A stretch of 64,000 bases of DNA, from NCBI GenBank assembly GCA_029379225.1, contig JAQYWR010000023.1, positions 1 through 64,000 on the forward strand, given 5' to 3'. Made by a program: the position numbers and the translations under genes. The notes beneath the pieces were generated by a model that saw only the letters and a list, made by a program, of their open reading frames with translations, ran no database searches and was not told the DNA's origin. This stretch comes from Nostoc sp. S4 (lineage in GTDB: Bacteria > Cyanobacteriota > Cyanobacteriia > Cyanobacteriales > Nostocaceae). Positions 9,311 to 19,980 of this stretch are shown in pieces (position 1 is the stretch's first letter; every line of letters starts with the position of its first letter).

Positions 9311-10369
9311 ATGGGCAAATTTAGACGCGTACCCGTTGGGATTATTGGCGCGTCGGGCTATAGCGGAGTACAGTTAGTACGGCTACTGATGGATCATCCA
9401 GAAGTCGAACTGGTTTATTTAGGTGCTGAGAACAGTATCGGAAAATCCTTGGGGGATCTTTATCCACACTTAGCTCACGCAGCTAATCTGCCAATAGAGG
9501 TGGTAGAACCAGAAATAATTGCTCACCGCTGTGAAGTAGTTTTCCTGTGTTTACCAGATGGTCTGGCTTGGCAAATTACGCCCATGCTATTGGAAAAAGG
9601 ATGTAAAATACTGGATCTAAGTGCAGATTATCGATTCAGTGATTTGGCAACTTATACAAACTGGTATGGCATAGAAAGAAGCGATCGCAAAACAGCTGCA
9701 ATTGCAGTTTATGGATTACCAGAACTTTATCGCGATCGCATTGCCGAAGCTCAACTTATTGGCTGTCCCGGTTGTTATCCCACTGCGAGTCTGCTTGCAG
9801 TTTCACCACTGTTAAAGCAAGGCTTAATTATTCCAGAAACAGCTATCATCGATGCCAAGTCTGGCATATTTGACTGCGGACAGCAAGCCAAAACCAACTT
9901 ATTACTAGGTGAAGCAGACAACTCCATCGCAGCTTACAACGTTGGCCGTCACCGCGATACCCCAGAAATTGAACAAATTTGCAGTGATTTAGCTGGTCAC
10001 GAACTGACGATCCAATTTACACCCCACCTTATCCCAATGGTACGCGGTATTTTGGCAACTGTATATGCCACAATGCGCGATCCCGGTCTCGTGCGAGATG
10101 ACTTAATCACAATTTTTTCAGCTTTCTACCGCAACTCTCCTTGGCTAAAAGTCTGCGGTAGCGGCGTTTACCCCCAAACCAAATGGGCTAATGGCAGCAA
10201 TCTTTGTTATATCGGTGTAGAAGTTGACCCACGCACAGGTCGCGTAATTGTCATGTCAGCAATTGACAACCTAATTAAAGGACAAGCGGGTCAAGCAATT
10301 CAGTGTTTAAACCTGATGATGGGCTGGGATGAAACCTTAGGGTTGCCTAAGTTGGGGTTTTATCCGTAA
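9311..10369 (+). CDS. argC: N-acetyl-gamma-glutamyl-phosphate reductase
   Basis: A 352-residue cytosolic NADPH-dependent enzyme of arginine biosynthesis that reduces N-acetylglutamyl phosphate to the semialdehyde. The N-terminal NADP-binding loop is [17 protein letters not shown] (residues about 10-26). The catalytic cysteine sits in [14 protein letters not shown], and DAKSGI plus the C-terminal GNLIKG-like ([16 protein letters not shown]) segment match the family. The length is normal. ATG at 9311 gives the expected N-terminus. It stands alone, framed by the two GTGGGAG-type repeats, and is divergent from ribBA and convergent with eno. Confidence 0.96.
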   Translation: MGKFRRVPVGIIGASGYSGVQLVRLLMDHPEVELVYLGAENSIGKSLGDLYPHLAHAANLPIEVVEPEIIAHRCEVVFLCLPDGLAWQITPMLLEKGCKILDLSADYRFSDLATYTNWYGIERSDRKTAAIAVYGLPELYRDRIAEAQLIGCPGCYPTASLLAVSPLLKQGLIIPETAIIDAKSGIFDCGQQAKTNLLLGEADNSIAAYNVGRHRDTPEIEQICSDLAGHELTIQFTPHLIPMVRGILATVYATMRDPGLVRDDLITIFSAFYRNSPWLKVCGSGVYPQTKWANGSNLCYIGVEVDPRTGRVIVMSAIDNLIKGQAGQAIQCLNLMMGWDETLGLPKLGFYP

Positions 10370-10375
10370 ATGGGC

Positions 10376-10590
10376 ATGGGGCAAACAGGGAGTGTGGGAG
10401 GATGGAGAACAAATGCAGGTGTGGGAGATAGGGAAGTGTGGGAAGTGTGGGAGGTGTGGGAGGTGTGGGAGGAAAAGGAAGTGTGGGAAGGGTGGGAGGT
10501 GTGAGGGGAAAGATTTCTTCCCCATCCTCCCACACTCCCCTCTCTCCCTTCTCTCCCCTCTCTCCCCACACTTCCCTCTCTCCCCAGTCC
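10376..10590. repeat. GTGGGAG-type STRR element, copy 3 (reversed)
   Basis: The longest of the three copies, filling the gap between the convergent argC and eno stops. Its left part carries repeated GTGTGGGAG units and its right part the core GGGGAAAGATTTCTTCCCC followed by CTCTCTCC pyrimidine repeats. The orientation is opposite to copies 1 and 2. Position and foldability would suit a bidirectional transcription stop, but that is inference. Confidence 0.85.
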
Positions 10591-12332
<1,742 letters not shown>

Positions 12333-13724
12333 ATGATAGGCAAAATCCTGGATGGGCGCTACGAAATTATCAGCAAACTGGGAGAAGGTGGTTTTGGTGC
12401 TACTTACCTAGCTATTGATAGGAAATTGCCTGATAAAGACCAGTGTGTTGTTAAGCACTTCTCACCTAAAGCAACAGATACAAATACTTTGTCTCATGCG
12501 CGACGGTTATTTGAAAATGAAGCTAAAGTACTTAACCGCTTAGGGAATCACGACCGGATTCCACGTTTATTGGCGCATTTTGAAGAAGACCAAAACTTTT
12601 ATTTAGTTCAGGAGTTTATTGCTGGGTATGATTTGAGCCGTGAAATCAATCCTCACAAACAGTGGACTCAAGAAAAGGTAATTGTCCTGTTGGAGGATAT
12701 TTTAGAAGCATTAGAGTTTTTGCATCAGCATCATGCGATCCACAGAGATATTAAGCCATCGAATTTGATGCGCCGCCAACAGGATGAAAAGATTGTTCTG
12801 ATTGATTTTGGAGCAGTCAAACAAATCAGTTCCCAAGCAGTGAATACTCAAGGACAAATGACAGCAACAGTTGTAATTGGCACACCTGGTTATATACCCA
12901 GCGAACAAAGTCAAGGTCAGCCCAGGTTATGCAGTGATATTTATGCAGTCGGAATCATTGCGATCGAAGCCCTGACCAATTTAAATCCTATGCAATTACC
13001 GAGAGATAATCTTACAGGTGAAATTATTTGGCGTCAGCAAGCACAGGTTAGCCAACAGTTTGCAGAAATTATTGAGAAAATGGTCAAGTATGACTTTCGC
13101 CAAAGATATCAATCGGCAACAGAAGTATTGCAAGCACTACAACAATTAAAAGTAGGTAATCATCCTCAAAAATCAACTTGGCGGAAAGCTATTATTGGTT
13201 TGGGAATGGCTACCGCAGCCACCTTCATTGCTTTTTTTATTTTCATCCCTCGTAATCAAAGTTTATTAGATTATAATAATATGCCTTATGGTATCAATAT
13301 CAAATATCCATCAAATTGGCAAAAAACTGGAACTCCAGACCACATTACAGGTAATGTAGTTAAATTTATATCACCAAAAGAAACTAATACAGATACATAT
13401 TTAGAAAATGTTAATTTAATTGTTGAAGAATTACCAGAAAACCATAAAAATTTAGAGCAATTTACTCAGTTTTTTTTAGATGAAATCCAACAGTCCGATC
13501 CAAATACCAAAATTATTGAAAAGGGTAAAACTCAACTAGCCAACCAACCCGCCTATCAAGTTAGTTATACTTTTGAAGAGGAAGGAGTTAATATTAAACG
13601 CTTGCAAGTTTGGATGGTTAAAAATAATAAAGCTTATATCATGACTTATACAGATGATGTTGCTAAATATTCTGAGCATCTTTCCACAGCACAAACAATA
13701 ATTAATTCTTTAGAAATTAAGTGA
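12333..13724 (+). CDS. Hanks-type Ser/Thr protein kinase, one-pass membrane protein
   Basis: A 463-residue kinase. The glycine loop is GEGGFGATY (17-25), the ATP-binding lysine K41 is in CVVKHF, the catalytic loop is HRDIKPSN with D139, then DFG at 158-160 and the activation-segment end GTPGYIPSEQ. All essential residues are present, so it should be active. A membrane segment at about 286-306 links the cytoplasmic kinase to an outside domain of about 150 residues. That domain starts YGINIKYPSNWQKT, a PsbP/DUF1795-like opening, and may sense a ligand. It is monocistronic. ATG at 12333 fits the first kinase strand. The substrate is unknown. Confidence 0.88.
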   Translation: MIGKILDGRYEIISKLGEGGFGATYLAIDRKLPDKDQCVVKHFSPKATDTNTLSHARRLFENEAKVLNRLGNHDRIPRLLAHFEEDQNFYLVQEFIAGYDLSREINPHKQWTQEKVIVLLEDILEALEFLHQHHAIHRDIKPSNLMRRQQDEKIVLIDFGAVKQISSQAVNTQGQMTATVVIGTPGYIPSEQSQGQPRLCSDIYAVGIIAIEALTNLNPMQLPRDNLTGEIIWRQQAQVSQQFAEIIEKMVKYDFRQRYQSATEVLQALQQLKVGNHPQKSTWRKAIIGLGMATAATFIAFFIFIPRNQSLLDYNNMPYGINIKYPSNWQKTGTPDHITGNVVKFISPKETNTDTYLENVNLIVEELPENHKNLEQFTQFFLDEIQQSDPNTKIIEKGKTQLANQPAYQVSYTFEEEGVNIKRLQVWMVKNNKAYIMTYTDDVAKYSEHLSTAQTIINSLEIK

Positions 13725-13751
13725 GAGCTTTTTATAAAGTAAATCTTAAGT

Positions 13752-13943
13752 AGGGTGCGTTATGGTTTTAACCTAATGCACCATGTTATTAACGGTGCGT
13801 TAAGCACTTTAATCGTGTTTTTCATGAAAAATCAGGTCGAAATATGCGCTTAACATACCCTACAGAAATTTTATTTTTATTTTCTAAATAAGCTCTAACC
13901 ACTGAGATTAATGGTGCGTCGCACTGCGCTATAACGCACCCAA
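13752..13943. repeat. GGTGCGTTA interspersed repeats
   Basis: Several copies of GGTGCGTTA and its complement TAACGCACC. GGTGCGTTA at 13754-13762 pairs with TAATGCACC at 13774-13782, a nearly identical unit starts near 13794, and TGGTGCGTCGC pairs with GCGCTATAACGCACC at about 13912-13940. They fill most of the 365 bp after the kinase gene, could fold into hairpins, and may help end transcription. This is a common kind of Nostoc interspersed repeat. Confidence 0.6.
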
Positions 13944-14089
13944 TAAACTTAATTGAGCAATGACAAATGACATTTATCGTAAATAAATATTTATATAAAT
14001 TTACAATGTAATAATGTAATATCCGGTTTATTTTGTGGTAAATACATAGTATCTATGTATTCGTGAGAATTGAGTGAGAACTACCAACG

Positions 14090-14608
14090 ATGAAACCCCA
14101 GTTATTTTTGCAAGTACTAACGGCAGGTACAATTGTTCTGAGTAGTATTGCCAGCATTAATCCACCCAGTTTGGCTCAAGCTCAAACTTATTTTTGTGAA
14201 AAAAGTAATGATGGCGTATGGACTACATACGCTAAAAACTACAATAATAAGAGGATTCCGATCATTCGCTGGGTTAAGACCTTAGGGGAATATACCCCAA
14301 AAGTGCGCTGTCAAAACGTATCTTCCAGATTTCAAAAGGCCTATGAAAAAGGGGTTTTGAATTACCTCACATCTGGTATTTCTAATAATCAAGCTGTGAT
14401 TTGTGCGGCTAGCCAATATGGCGGCCCTTGTAGTCAATTACTATTTACACTCAAATCCTATCAAGACGCCAGTTCTGTACTTCAAAAGCTTGTAGAAATT
14501 GGTTACCGCGCTCGTGGACCGATTCTTCAGTCTGAAGATGCTTCTTCTCAAGTATACATAGATATGAGTATGTTACTGAATGAAAAGGCAGCACAGGGAC
14601 AAAATTAA
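14090..14608 (+). CDS. COP23-domain secreted protein
   Basis: A 172-residue exported protein. An N-terminal signal peptide (about 1-30) ends in SLAQAQA-like sequence, followed by TYFCEKSNDGVWTTYAKN, the usual opening of COP23 (circadian oscillating protein 23 kDa) proteins. Cysteines at about 36, 75, 104 and 110 suggest two disulfides. COP23 was described as a membrane-associated, clock-controlled protein of unicellular cyanobacteria, and its biochemical role is not known. It sits 88 bp before a trypsin-TPR gene on the same strand, a pairing that suggests joint work in the cell envelope. Confidence 0.7.
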   Translation: MKPQLFLQVLTAGTIVLSSIASINPPSLAQAQTYFCEKSNDGVWTTYAKNYNNKRIPIIRWVKTLGEYTPKVRCQNVSSRFQKAYEKGVLNYLTSGISNNQAVICAASQYGGPCSQLLFTLKSYQDASSVLQKLVEIGYRARGPILQSEDASSQVYIDMSMLLNEKAAQGQN

Positions 14609-14696
14609 TACTAAACTTAGTAAGTAGTTTGATGCTCGTTTAAGCATATTTGTATAGAGATTTACAAGTACTAAAAGCAACAGGAGACAAAAACTA

Positions 14697-17444
14697 ATGT
14701 ATCGTTGCTCACTGGCTACGATCGCCTGGATGGGCATACTGTTGACGTTGCCTATACAAGCTGTTTATCTGAGCATTTCTCCAAAAGTTGATGCTCAAGA
14801 GTCAACTCAGAAGCGATCGCCAGAACAAATTAAACAGTTGGCTCGCTCGATAACTGTCAAAATTTTATCTGGTGAGAATAGGGGTTCAGGTATTTTACTT
14901 AAAAGAAATGGTCAAATTTATACGGTTATTACTAATCAACACGTTCTAGAATCAGGCAACCCTGTTAAAATTCAAACAGAAGATGGAAAAATATACCCAG
15001 GCAATTTGGTTAAAGGAGTAAACTTTCAGGGCAAGGATCTAGCCTTGTTGGAATTCCGAGCTAACGTAAACTATACTTTAGCCTCCCTGGGAAATTTATC
15101 AACGATCGCAGTTAACGAACCAATATACGCAGCAGGGTTTCCCTTTGAGGCAAATCCGTCTGTATCTGGGGGGTTTGTCTTCCAAACAGGGCAAGTTTTG
15201 TTAGTGCCAGAGCGAGCTTTTAAAGAAGGATATCAGATAGGCTACAGCAACGAAATCGAAAAGGGGATGAGCGGCGGCCCGATACTGAATCGTCGCGGGC
15301 AAGTAATTGGGATCAATGGTATCCATGCCTATCCGCTTTGGGGTAACCCTTATATATATGAAGATGGTTCTCAACCGACTGAAGCTCTACGAGATTTAAT
15401 GAGCCGTTATAGTTGGGGAATTCCTATTCAAACATTTGCTCGCTTAGCTCCTGAGTACACATCTAAAGAATCCTTACCCGCAGCCAACGCACCTTCTACC
15501 TCAAGTCTCCCTCCCATCGCCAATGAAGTTAACAACATTGCCCAAGAAATTACGGTGCGAATAGATGTGCCAACTTTACGGGAGTGTAGCGGATCGGGAG
15601 TGATTATAGCCAAACAGGGAAAAACTTACAGCGTCCTCACCGCAGAACACGTTGTTCGCAGCTCTCAAAAATGCGATCGCAGCGTTCTAGAAGTAATCAC
15701 CCCTGATGGCAAACAACATCAAATCAGGGTGAATGACGACAATCTGAAAACCGTGCCAGACACAGATTTGGCGATGCTACAGTTTACTAGCGAGCAAAAT
15801 TACCAGGTCGCTACTCTGGCAAACTACAACATTGTTAAAGATAAAAACTTCATTTTTGTTTCCGGGTGGCTGGGGCTAAAACCCGGAACTGGAGAAACAC
15901 AACGCCAGCTAACAACGGGGAATGTAGCATCCAAAATATTTGCCTCTATTGTCGCTAAGAACTCTTTATCTCTAAGTTATGGGTATGAATTAGTTTATAC
16001 AAATTTGACTGAGCAAGGAATGAGCGGTGGCCCAGTATTAGATACTCGTGGACGAGTAATTGGCATTCATGGAACAGCAGAACTGGAAAAAATTACTGAC
16101 AAAACTGGTCAAACTCGTTTAATAACATTGGGTTTTAGTTGGGGAGTCCCCATTCGTAGCTTTGTGCGTTGGGCACAGTCAGTTGGTATGGCTGGAACAT
16201 TTAAAGTAGAGAATACTTTACCACCGCCACTGACTGGACAAGAAACAAATTCAATTACCGAAGCTTTACTGAAAATAGAAAAGCCTAAAAATAATGCTGA
16301 CGCCATTGATTGGCTCAATTATGGTTGGCAAGTAGCACGAAACTCTCAAGATGAGTCGGCCGGAGAACAAGAAAGAAAAGAAGCAATCAGAGCTATTGAC
16401 CAAGCAATTCAACTCCAGCCTAACTTTTATCAAGCTTGGTATTTACGCGGTTTCGTGCTGATGGTTAATAAAGAATATGAAGAAGCTGTGAAGTCTTTCG
16501 ATCGAGTTAGACAAATTGAGCCGAAATTTACTTCTGCTTGGCGCTTACGTGGACTGGTACTTCTTACCTTAGAAAGATACTCAGAGGCTTTAGAATCTTT
16601 AGACCAAGTAGCAAAATTAGATCCCGATGATACTAGCGTTCAGATATTTCGTAGCTTAATATTATTTGGAACAGGACGTTTTTCAGAAGCCCTAGAGGTG
16701 TCAAACCAAGTTGTAAAAAAGAATCCTAGTTCTTGGGCGTACTTTGCTCGCGGTGCAGGACGTTTTGGCACGAAAGATTTACAAGGAGCGCTGGCCGATT
16801 TAAATGAAGCAATTCGCTTGAATCCAGAATATATTGAAGACACAGCCTACTCCGTTCGGGGTTCGATCCGCGCTCAACAAGGAGATTTGAAGGGAGCGAT
16901 CGCGGATTTAAATGAAGCTGTGCGTCTTGACTCAGAAGATGCTAACAATTTTAAAAATCGTGGGGAAATCCGCTTTCAACTGAAAGACTCTCAAGGCGCA
17001 ATAGCAGATTTTAACGAAGCAATTCGACTCAAACCTAAATATGTTGAAGCTCTCAAAGCTCGTGGTGCAGTTCGGTTCCTACAGAAAGACTACAAAGGGG
17101 CAATGGCAGATTTAAATGAAGCACTTCGTCTGAAACCTGAAGATACCGAGACTATAAAACTACGTGGAGAAGTTCGCTTTCAACAAAAAGACCCTCAAGG
17201 CGCAATAGCAGATTTTAGCGAAGCAATTCGACTCGAACCGAAAAATTTTGAAGCTTTTAAAGCTCGTGGTGCAGCTCTATTTCTACAGCAAGACTACAAA
17301 GGGGCGGTAGCAGATTTGAATCAAGCACTTCGTCTAAAACCTGAAGATGCTGAAATCAAAAAACTTCTGATGGCGGCTACTCGCTTGCTACAGTCCAAGC
17401 CAGCAGAACTGCCAATGCCCAATGCCCAAGGAAATAAGAAATGA
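14697..17444 (+). CDS. Secreted protein with two trypsin-like serine protease domains and TPR repeats
   Basis: A 915-residue protein with an N-terminal hydrophobic signal segment (about 8-34). Two S1-family domains follow. The first (about 45-250) has His82 (TNQHVLES), Asp114 (GKDLALLEF) and Ser192 (GMSGGP). The second (about 280-495) has His318 (TAEHVVR), Asp357 (PDTDLAMLQF) and Ser443 (GMSGGP). Both triads are complete. From about 540 to 895 run some ten TPR-like helical repeats with the pattern GAIADLNEAIRLxP, which bind partner proteins. It follows the COP23-like gene. It probably works as a periplasmic protease with its own protein-docking scaffold. Substrates cannot be read from sequence. 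Confidence 0.82.
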   Translation: MYRCSLATIAWMGILLTLPIQAVYLSISPKVDAQESTQKRSPEQIKQLARSITVKILSGENRGSGILLKRNGQIYTVITNQHVLESGNPVKIQTEDGKIYPGNLVKGVNFQGKDLALLEFRANVNYTLASLGNLSTIAVNEPIYAAGFPFEANPSVSGGFVFQTGQVLLVPERAFKEGYQIGYSNEIEKGMSGGPILNRRGQVIGINGIHAYPLWGNPYIYEDGSQPTEALRDLMSRYSWGIPIQTFARLAPEYTSKESLPAANAPSTSSLPPIANEVNNIAQEITVRIDVPTLRECSGSGVIIAKQGKTYSVLTAEHVVRSSQKCDRSVLEVITPDGKQHQIRVNDDNLKTVPDTDLAMLQFTSEQNYQVATLANYNIVKDKNFIFVSGWLGLKPGTGETQRQLTTGNVASKIFASIVAKNSLSLSYGYELVYTNLTEQGMSGGPVLDTRGRVIGIHGTAELEKITDKTGQTRLITLGFSWGVPIRSFVRWAQSVGMAGTFKVENTLPPPLTGQETNSITEALLKIEKPKNNADAIDWLNYGWQVARNSQDESAGEQERKEAIRAIDQAIQLQPNFYQAWYLRGFVLMVNKEYEEAVKSFDRVRQIEPKFTSAWRLRGLVLLTLERYSEALESLDQVAKLDPDDTSVQIFRSLILFGTGRFSEALEVSNQVVKKNPSSWAYFARGAGRFGTKDLQGALADLNEAIRLNPEYIEDTAYSVRGSIRAQQGDLKGAIADLNEAVRLDSEDANNFKNRGEIRFQLKDSQGAIADFNEAIRLKPKYVEALKARGAVRFLQKDYKGAMADLNEALRLKPEDTETIKLRGEVRFQQKDPQGAIADFSEAIRLEPKNFEAFKARGAALFLQQDYKGAVADLNQALRLKPEDAEIKKLLMAATRLLQSKPAELPMPNAQGNKK

Positions 17445-17687
17445 GTCTTTAGAACAAATGTACTAGAAAATATGCTATAATTTTAGATGCATTGATGGTG
17501 AAATTATAGTTAAAAATATGTTCTCTGGGCTTGCTTCTCTTAGTGCCAAAATTTACAAACAAAATTTAGGGCAATTGGTATGGCAACATCGACAAACAAA
17601 GCAGGTGCAAGAGATTAAAATAATTGAATCCCAAACTCGACTCGGTGCTATTAATCAACATTGAAAGGCATTGAAGTCTATATTTCC

Positions 17688-19889
17688 ATGTCTTATGAAC
17701 CCCTGCACCACAAGTACCGCCCCAAGAGTTTTGCTCAACTAGTAGGGCAAGAGGCGATCGCCACTACCCTCACGAACGCGATCGCTACATCTAAAATTGC
17801 CCCCGCCTATTTATTCACTGGGCCTAGAGGTACGGGGAAAACTTCAAGTGCCCGAATTTTAGCTAAATCTCTTAATTGTCTCAAAAGTGACAAGCCCACC
17901 CCTAACCCCTGCGATGTCTGTGATGTTTGCCAGGGAATCATCAAAGGCTACACCTTAGACGTAATTGAAATCGACGCTGCTAGCAACACTGGTGTAGATA
18001 ATATTCGCGAGTTGATTGAAAAAGCTCAGTTTGCTCCTGTACAGTGTCGCTATAAGGTGTATGTGATTGATGAATGCCACATGCTCAGCAATCAGGCATT
18101 CAACGCTTTATTAAAAACACTAGAAGAACCACCGAAGCATGTAGTTTTTGTGTTGGCGACAACAGATCCCCAACGGGTGTTACCAACAATTATTTCTCGC
18201 TGTCAGCGGTTTGATTTTAGACGTATTCAGTTAGAGGCGATGGTTAAACATTTAAGTGCGATCGCCTCAAAAGAAAACATTCATATTTCACTTGATGCTG
18301 TAACTTTGGTAGCCCAACTTGCTCAGGGGGGATTGCGGGATGCCGAAAGTTTGCTTGACCAATTGGCTTTATTAACGGGTGAAGTGACGCCAGATAAAGT
18401 TTGGGATTTGGTGGGGACGGTAAGCGAACAGGATTTACTAGGGCTTTTAGATGCGATCGCTCAAGATAAACCAGAAGCAGTTCTCGACTCTACCCACCAC
18501 ATTTTAGAGCGCGGTCGAGAACCACTAACTATTCTGCAAAATCTCGCCGCTTTTTACCGTGACTTACTGATTGCCAAAACAGCACCCAACCGCCACGATT
18601 TGGTTGCTTGTACTCAGCAAACTTGGACAGCACTGGTGAAGTTTGCCCAACACTTGCAGATGAGTACGATTTTGGCGGGACAGCAACACTTACGAACAGC
18701 TGAAGTGCAAATCAAAAACAGCACCCAGCCGCGTTTATGGCTGGAGGTAACATTATTGGGATTGTTACCCAGTGCAACAAATATTCAGCCACAAGCCCCA
18801 AGCGTACCGCCGCGAGTAAATACACCTAGCGTATCTGCAAACTATCCTCCAGCAGTTGCCCAAAATCATTCACTCTCTACTGTACCTTTAGCCGATCGGC
18901 AAACAAATCACAATGGGGCAAACCATAATTTAGCAACAGCCCAAAATCACCCCGCTAAATTATCTCCCATAGATGAACGGCAAACAAACCATAATTCTGC
19001 ATCGCCAAACCATCATCTAGCAACAGCTCAAAATCAACTTGTCATATCATCTCCCTCAGATGCTAGGCAAACAAACCACAATTCTTCATCCTCGAAGCAT
19101 CATCTAACAACTGCCGAAAATCACCCTATCCCATCGTCTCCCTCAGATAACAGGCAAACAAATCACAATTGGGCTGCTAACTCAGTTCCATCACCAACCC
19201 CGGAACCCATACCATCTAGGAAAACTGAACCAGCAACCTCAGAAGTTGTTGGGATGCCACAACATGACTTAACTCAAGTTTGGCAACAAGTACTTGCTAA
19301 CTTCCAACCAATCTCAAGGCGAGAACTGCTACGTCAAATGTGCCAACTCATTGAGTTCGATGGTGCAGTGGCTCATATTGCCATCAAACAGGCGTGGTAT
19401 GAAAAAGTCAAATCCGATCTACCTATAATTGTGGCGGCTTTCCAGCAGACTTTCCAATATCAAGTCAAGGTAAATCTAGAAAAAGGAACTTCATTAAACT
19501 CTACCCCAGGTAAAAAAGCTTCTGCTCCTGTACGGCAAGATTCTACTCGCCCTCAGCAAATAGCTGCTCCCACTGACAAAGGGCAAATTTCGCCTCCAGC
19601 GCCAGAATCGCAGCCAATCACTCTATCACCAGCACCAACCCCAGCAGTAAAAACTGAATTGTCAATAAGCAATGGCAATGGAGTGAATGGAAATAAAGTA
19701 CAAATGCCTCCACCCCCAATCCAAACACCCCCGCCTAATTGGGAACCGGATGAAGTGGCGATCGCAGCTCAACGCTTAGCAGAATTTTTCAACGGACAAG
19801 TTATCCGCTTCACAGATGATTCAACAGACTTTTCTGATTCCATGACTACAGGTGGATGGGTAGAAGAATCAGAAGTGGATGATGAATAA
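17688..19889 (+). CDS. dnaX: DNA polymerase III subunit gamma/tau
   Basis: A 733-residue clamp-loader ATPase of the replisome. The N-terminus is MSYEPLHHKYRPKSFAQLVG. Walker A is GPRGTGKTSSA, a zinc-binding cysteine set is completed by CDVCDVC, Walker B is VYVIDECHMLS and sensor 1 is FVLATTDPQR. Domain III follows to about residue 370, then a long Pro/Gln/Asn/His-rich linker with tandem repeats, and a conserved tau-like segment (about 530-610). A TTG nine codons upstream keeps the frame open, but the ATG at 17688 gives the family N-terminus. No dnaX frameshift signal or intein was noticed. It is convergent with mgdA. Confidence 0.95.
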   Translation: MSYEPLHHKYRPKSFAQLVGQEAIATTLTNAIATSKIAPAYLFTGPRGTGKTSSARILAKSLNCLKSDKPTPNPCDVCDVCQGIIKGYTLDVIEIDAASNTGVDNIRELIEKAQFAPVQCRYKVYVIDECHMLSNQAFNALLKTLEEPPKHVVFVLATTDPQRVLPTIISRCQRFDFRRIQLEAMVKHLSAIASKENIHISLDAVTLVAQLAQGGLRDAESLLDQLALLTGEVTPDKVWDLVGTVSEQDLLGLLDAIAQDKPEAVLDSTHHILERGREPLTILQNLAAFYRDLLIAKTAPNRHDLVACTQQTWTALVKFAQHLQMSTILAGQQHLRTAEVQIKNSTQPRLWLEVTLLGLLPSATNIQPQAPSVPPRVNTPSVSANYPPAVAQNHSLSTVPLADRQTNHNGANHNLATAQNHPAKLSPIDERQTNHNSASPNHHLATAQNQLVISSPSDARQTNHNSSSSKHHLTTAENHPIPSSPSDNRQTNHNWAANSVPSPTPEPIPSRKTEPATSEVVGMPQHDLTQVWQQVLANFQPISRRELLRQMCQLIEFDGAVAHIAIKQAWYEKVKSDLPIIVAAFQQTFQYQVKVNLEKGTSLNSTPGKKASAPVRQDSTRPQQIAAPTDKGQISPPAPESQPITLSPAPTPAVKTELSISNGNGVNGNKVQMPPPPIQTPPPNWEPDEVAIAAQRLAEFFNGQVIRFTDDSTDFSDSMTTGGWVEESEVDDE
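18850..19180 (+). repeat. Tandem repeats in the dnaX linker
   Basis: About four imperfect units of roughly 30 codons, each with RQTNHN followed by a HHLATAQNH-type segment and an SSPSD spacer. The DNA shows the same period, with GGCAAACAAA(C/T)CA(C/T)AAT recurring near 18897, 18978, 19065 and 19155. The repeat lies in a disordered region and looks like recent internal amplification. Confidence 0.75.
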
Positions 19890-19892
19890 ATT

Positions 19893-19980
19893 GGGAATAG
19901 AGGATTGGGTATTGGGTATTGGAGATTAAGAAAACTTTTCTCTAGTACCAGTACCCAGTCCCTAATCCCCATTCCCCGTA
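19893..19980. repeat. GGGTATTGGG / CCCAGTACCC inverted repeat element
   Basis: GGATTGGGTATTGGGTATTGG on the left and CAGTACCCAGTCCCTAATCC on the right are roughly complementary around AGAAAACTTTTCTC. It lies between the convergent dnaX and mgdA genes and overlaps the last mgdA codons. A related element is at 54357-54466. It may act as a two-way terminator. Confidence 0.55.

Noticed and set aside
9012..9324. Three reading frames of 73-91 residues between ribBA and argC
   Set aside because: Same repeat-derived low-complexity sequence; no conserved domain.
17518..17664. 48-codon ORF (MFSGLASLSAKIYKQNLGQL...) between the TPR-protease gene and dnaX
   Set aside because: No ribosome binding site, no family resemblance, and it ends in the dnaX leader; could be chance.
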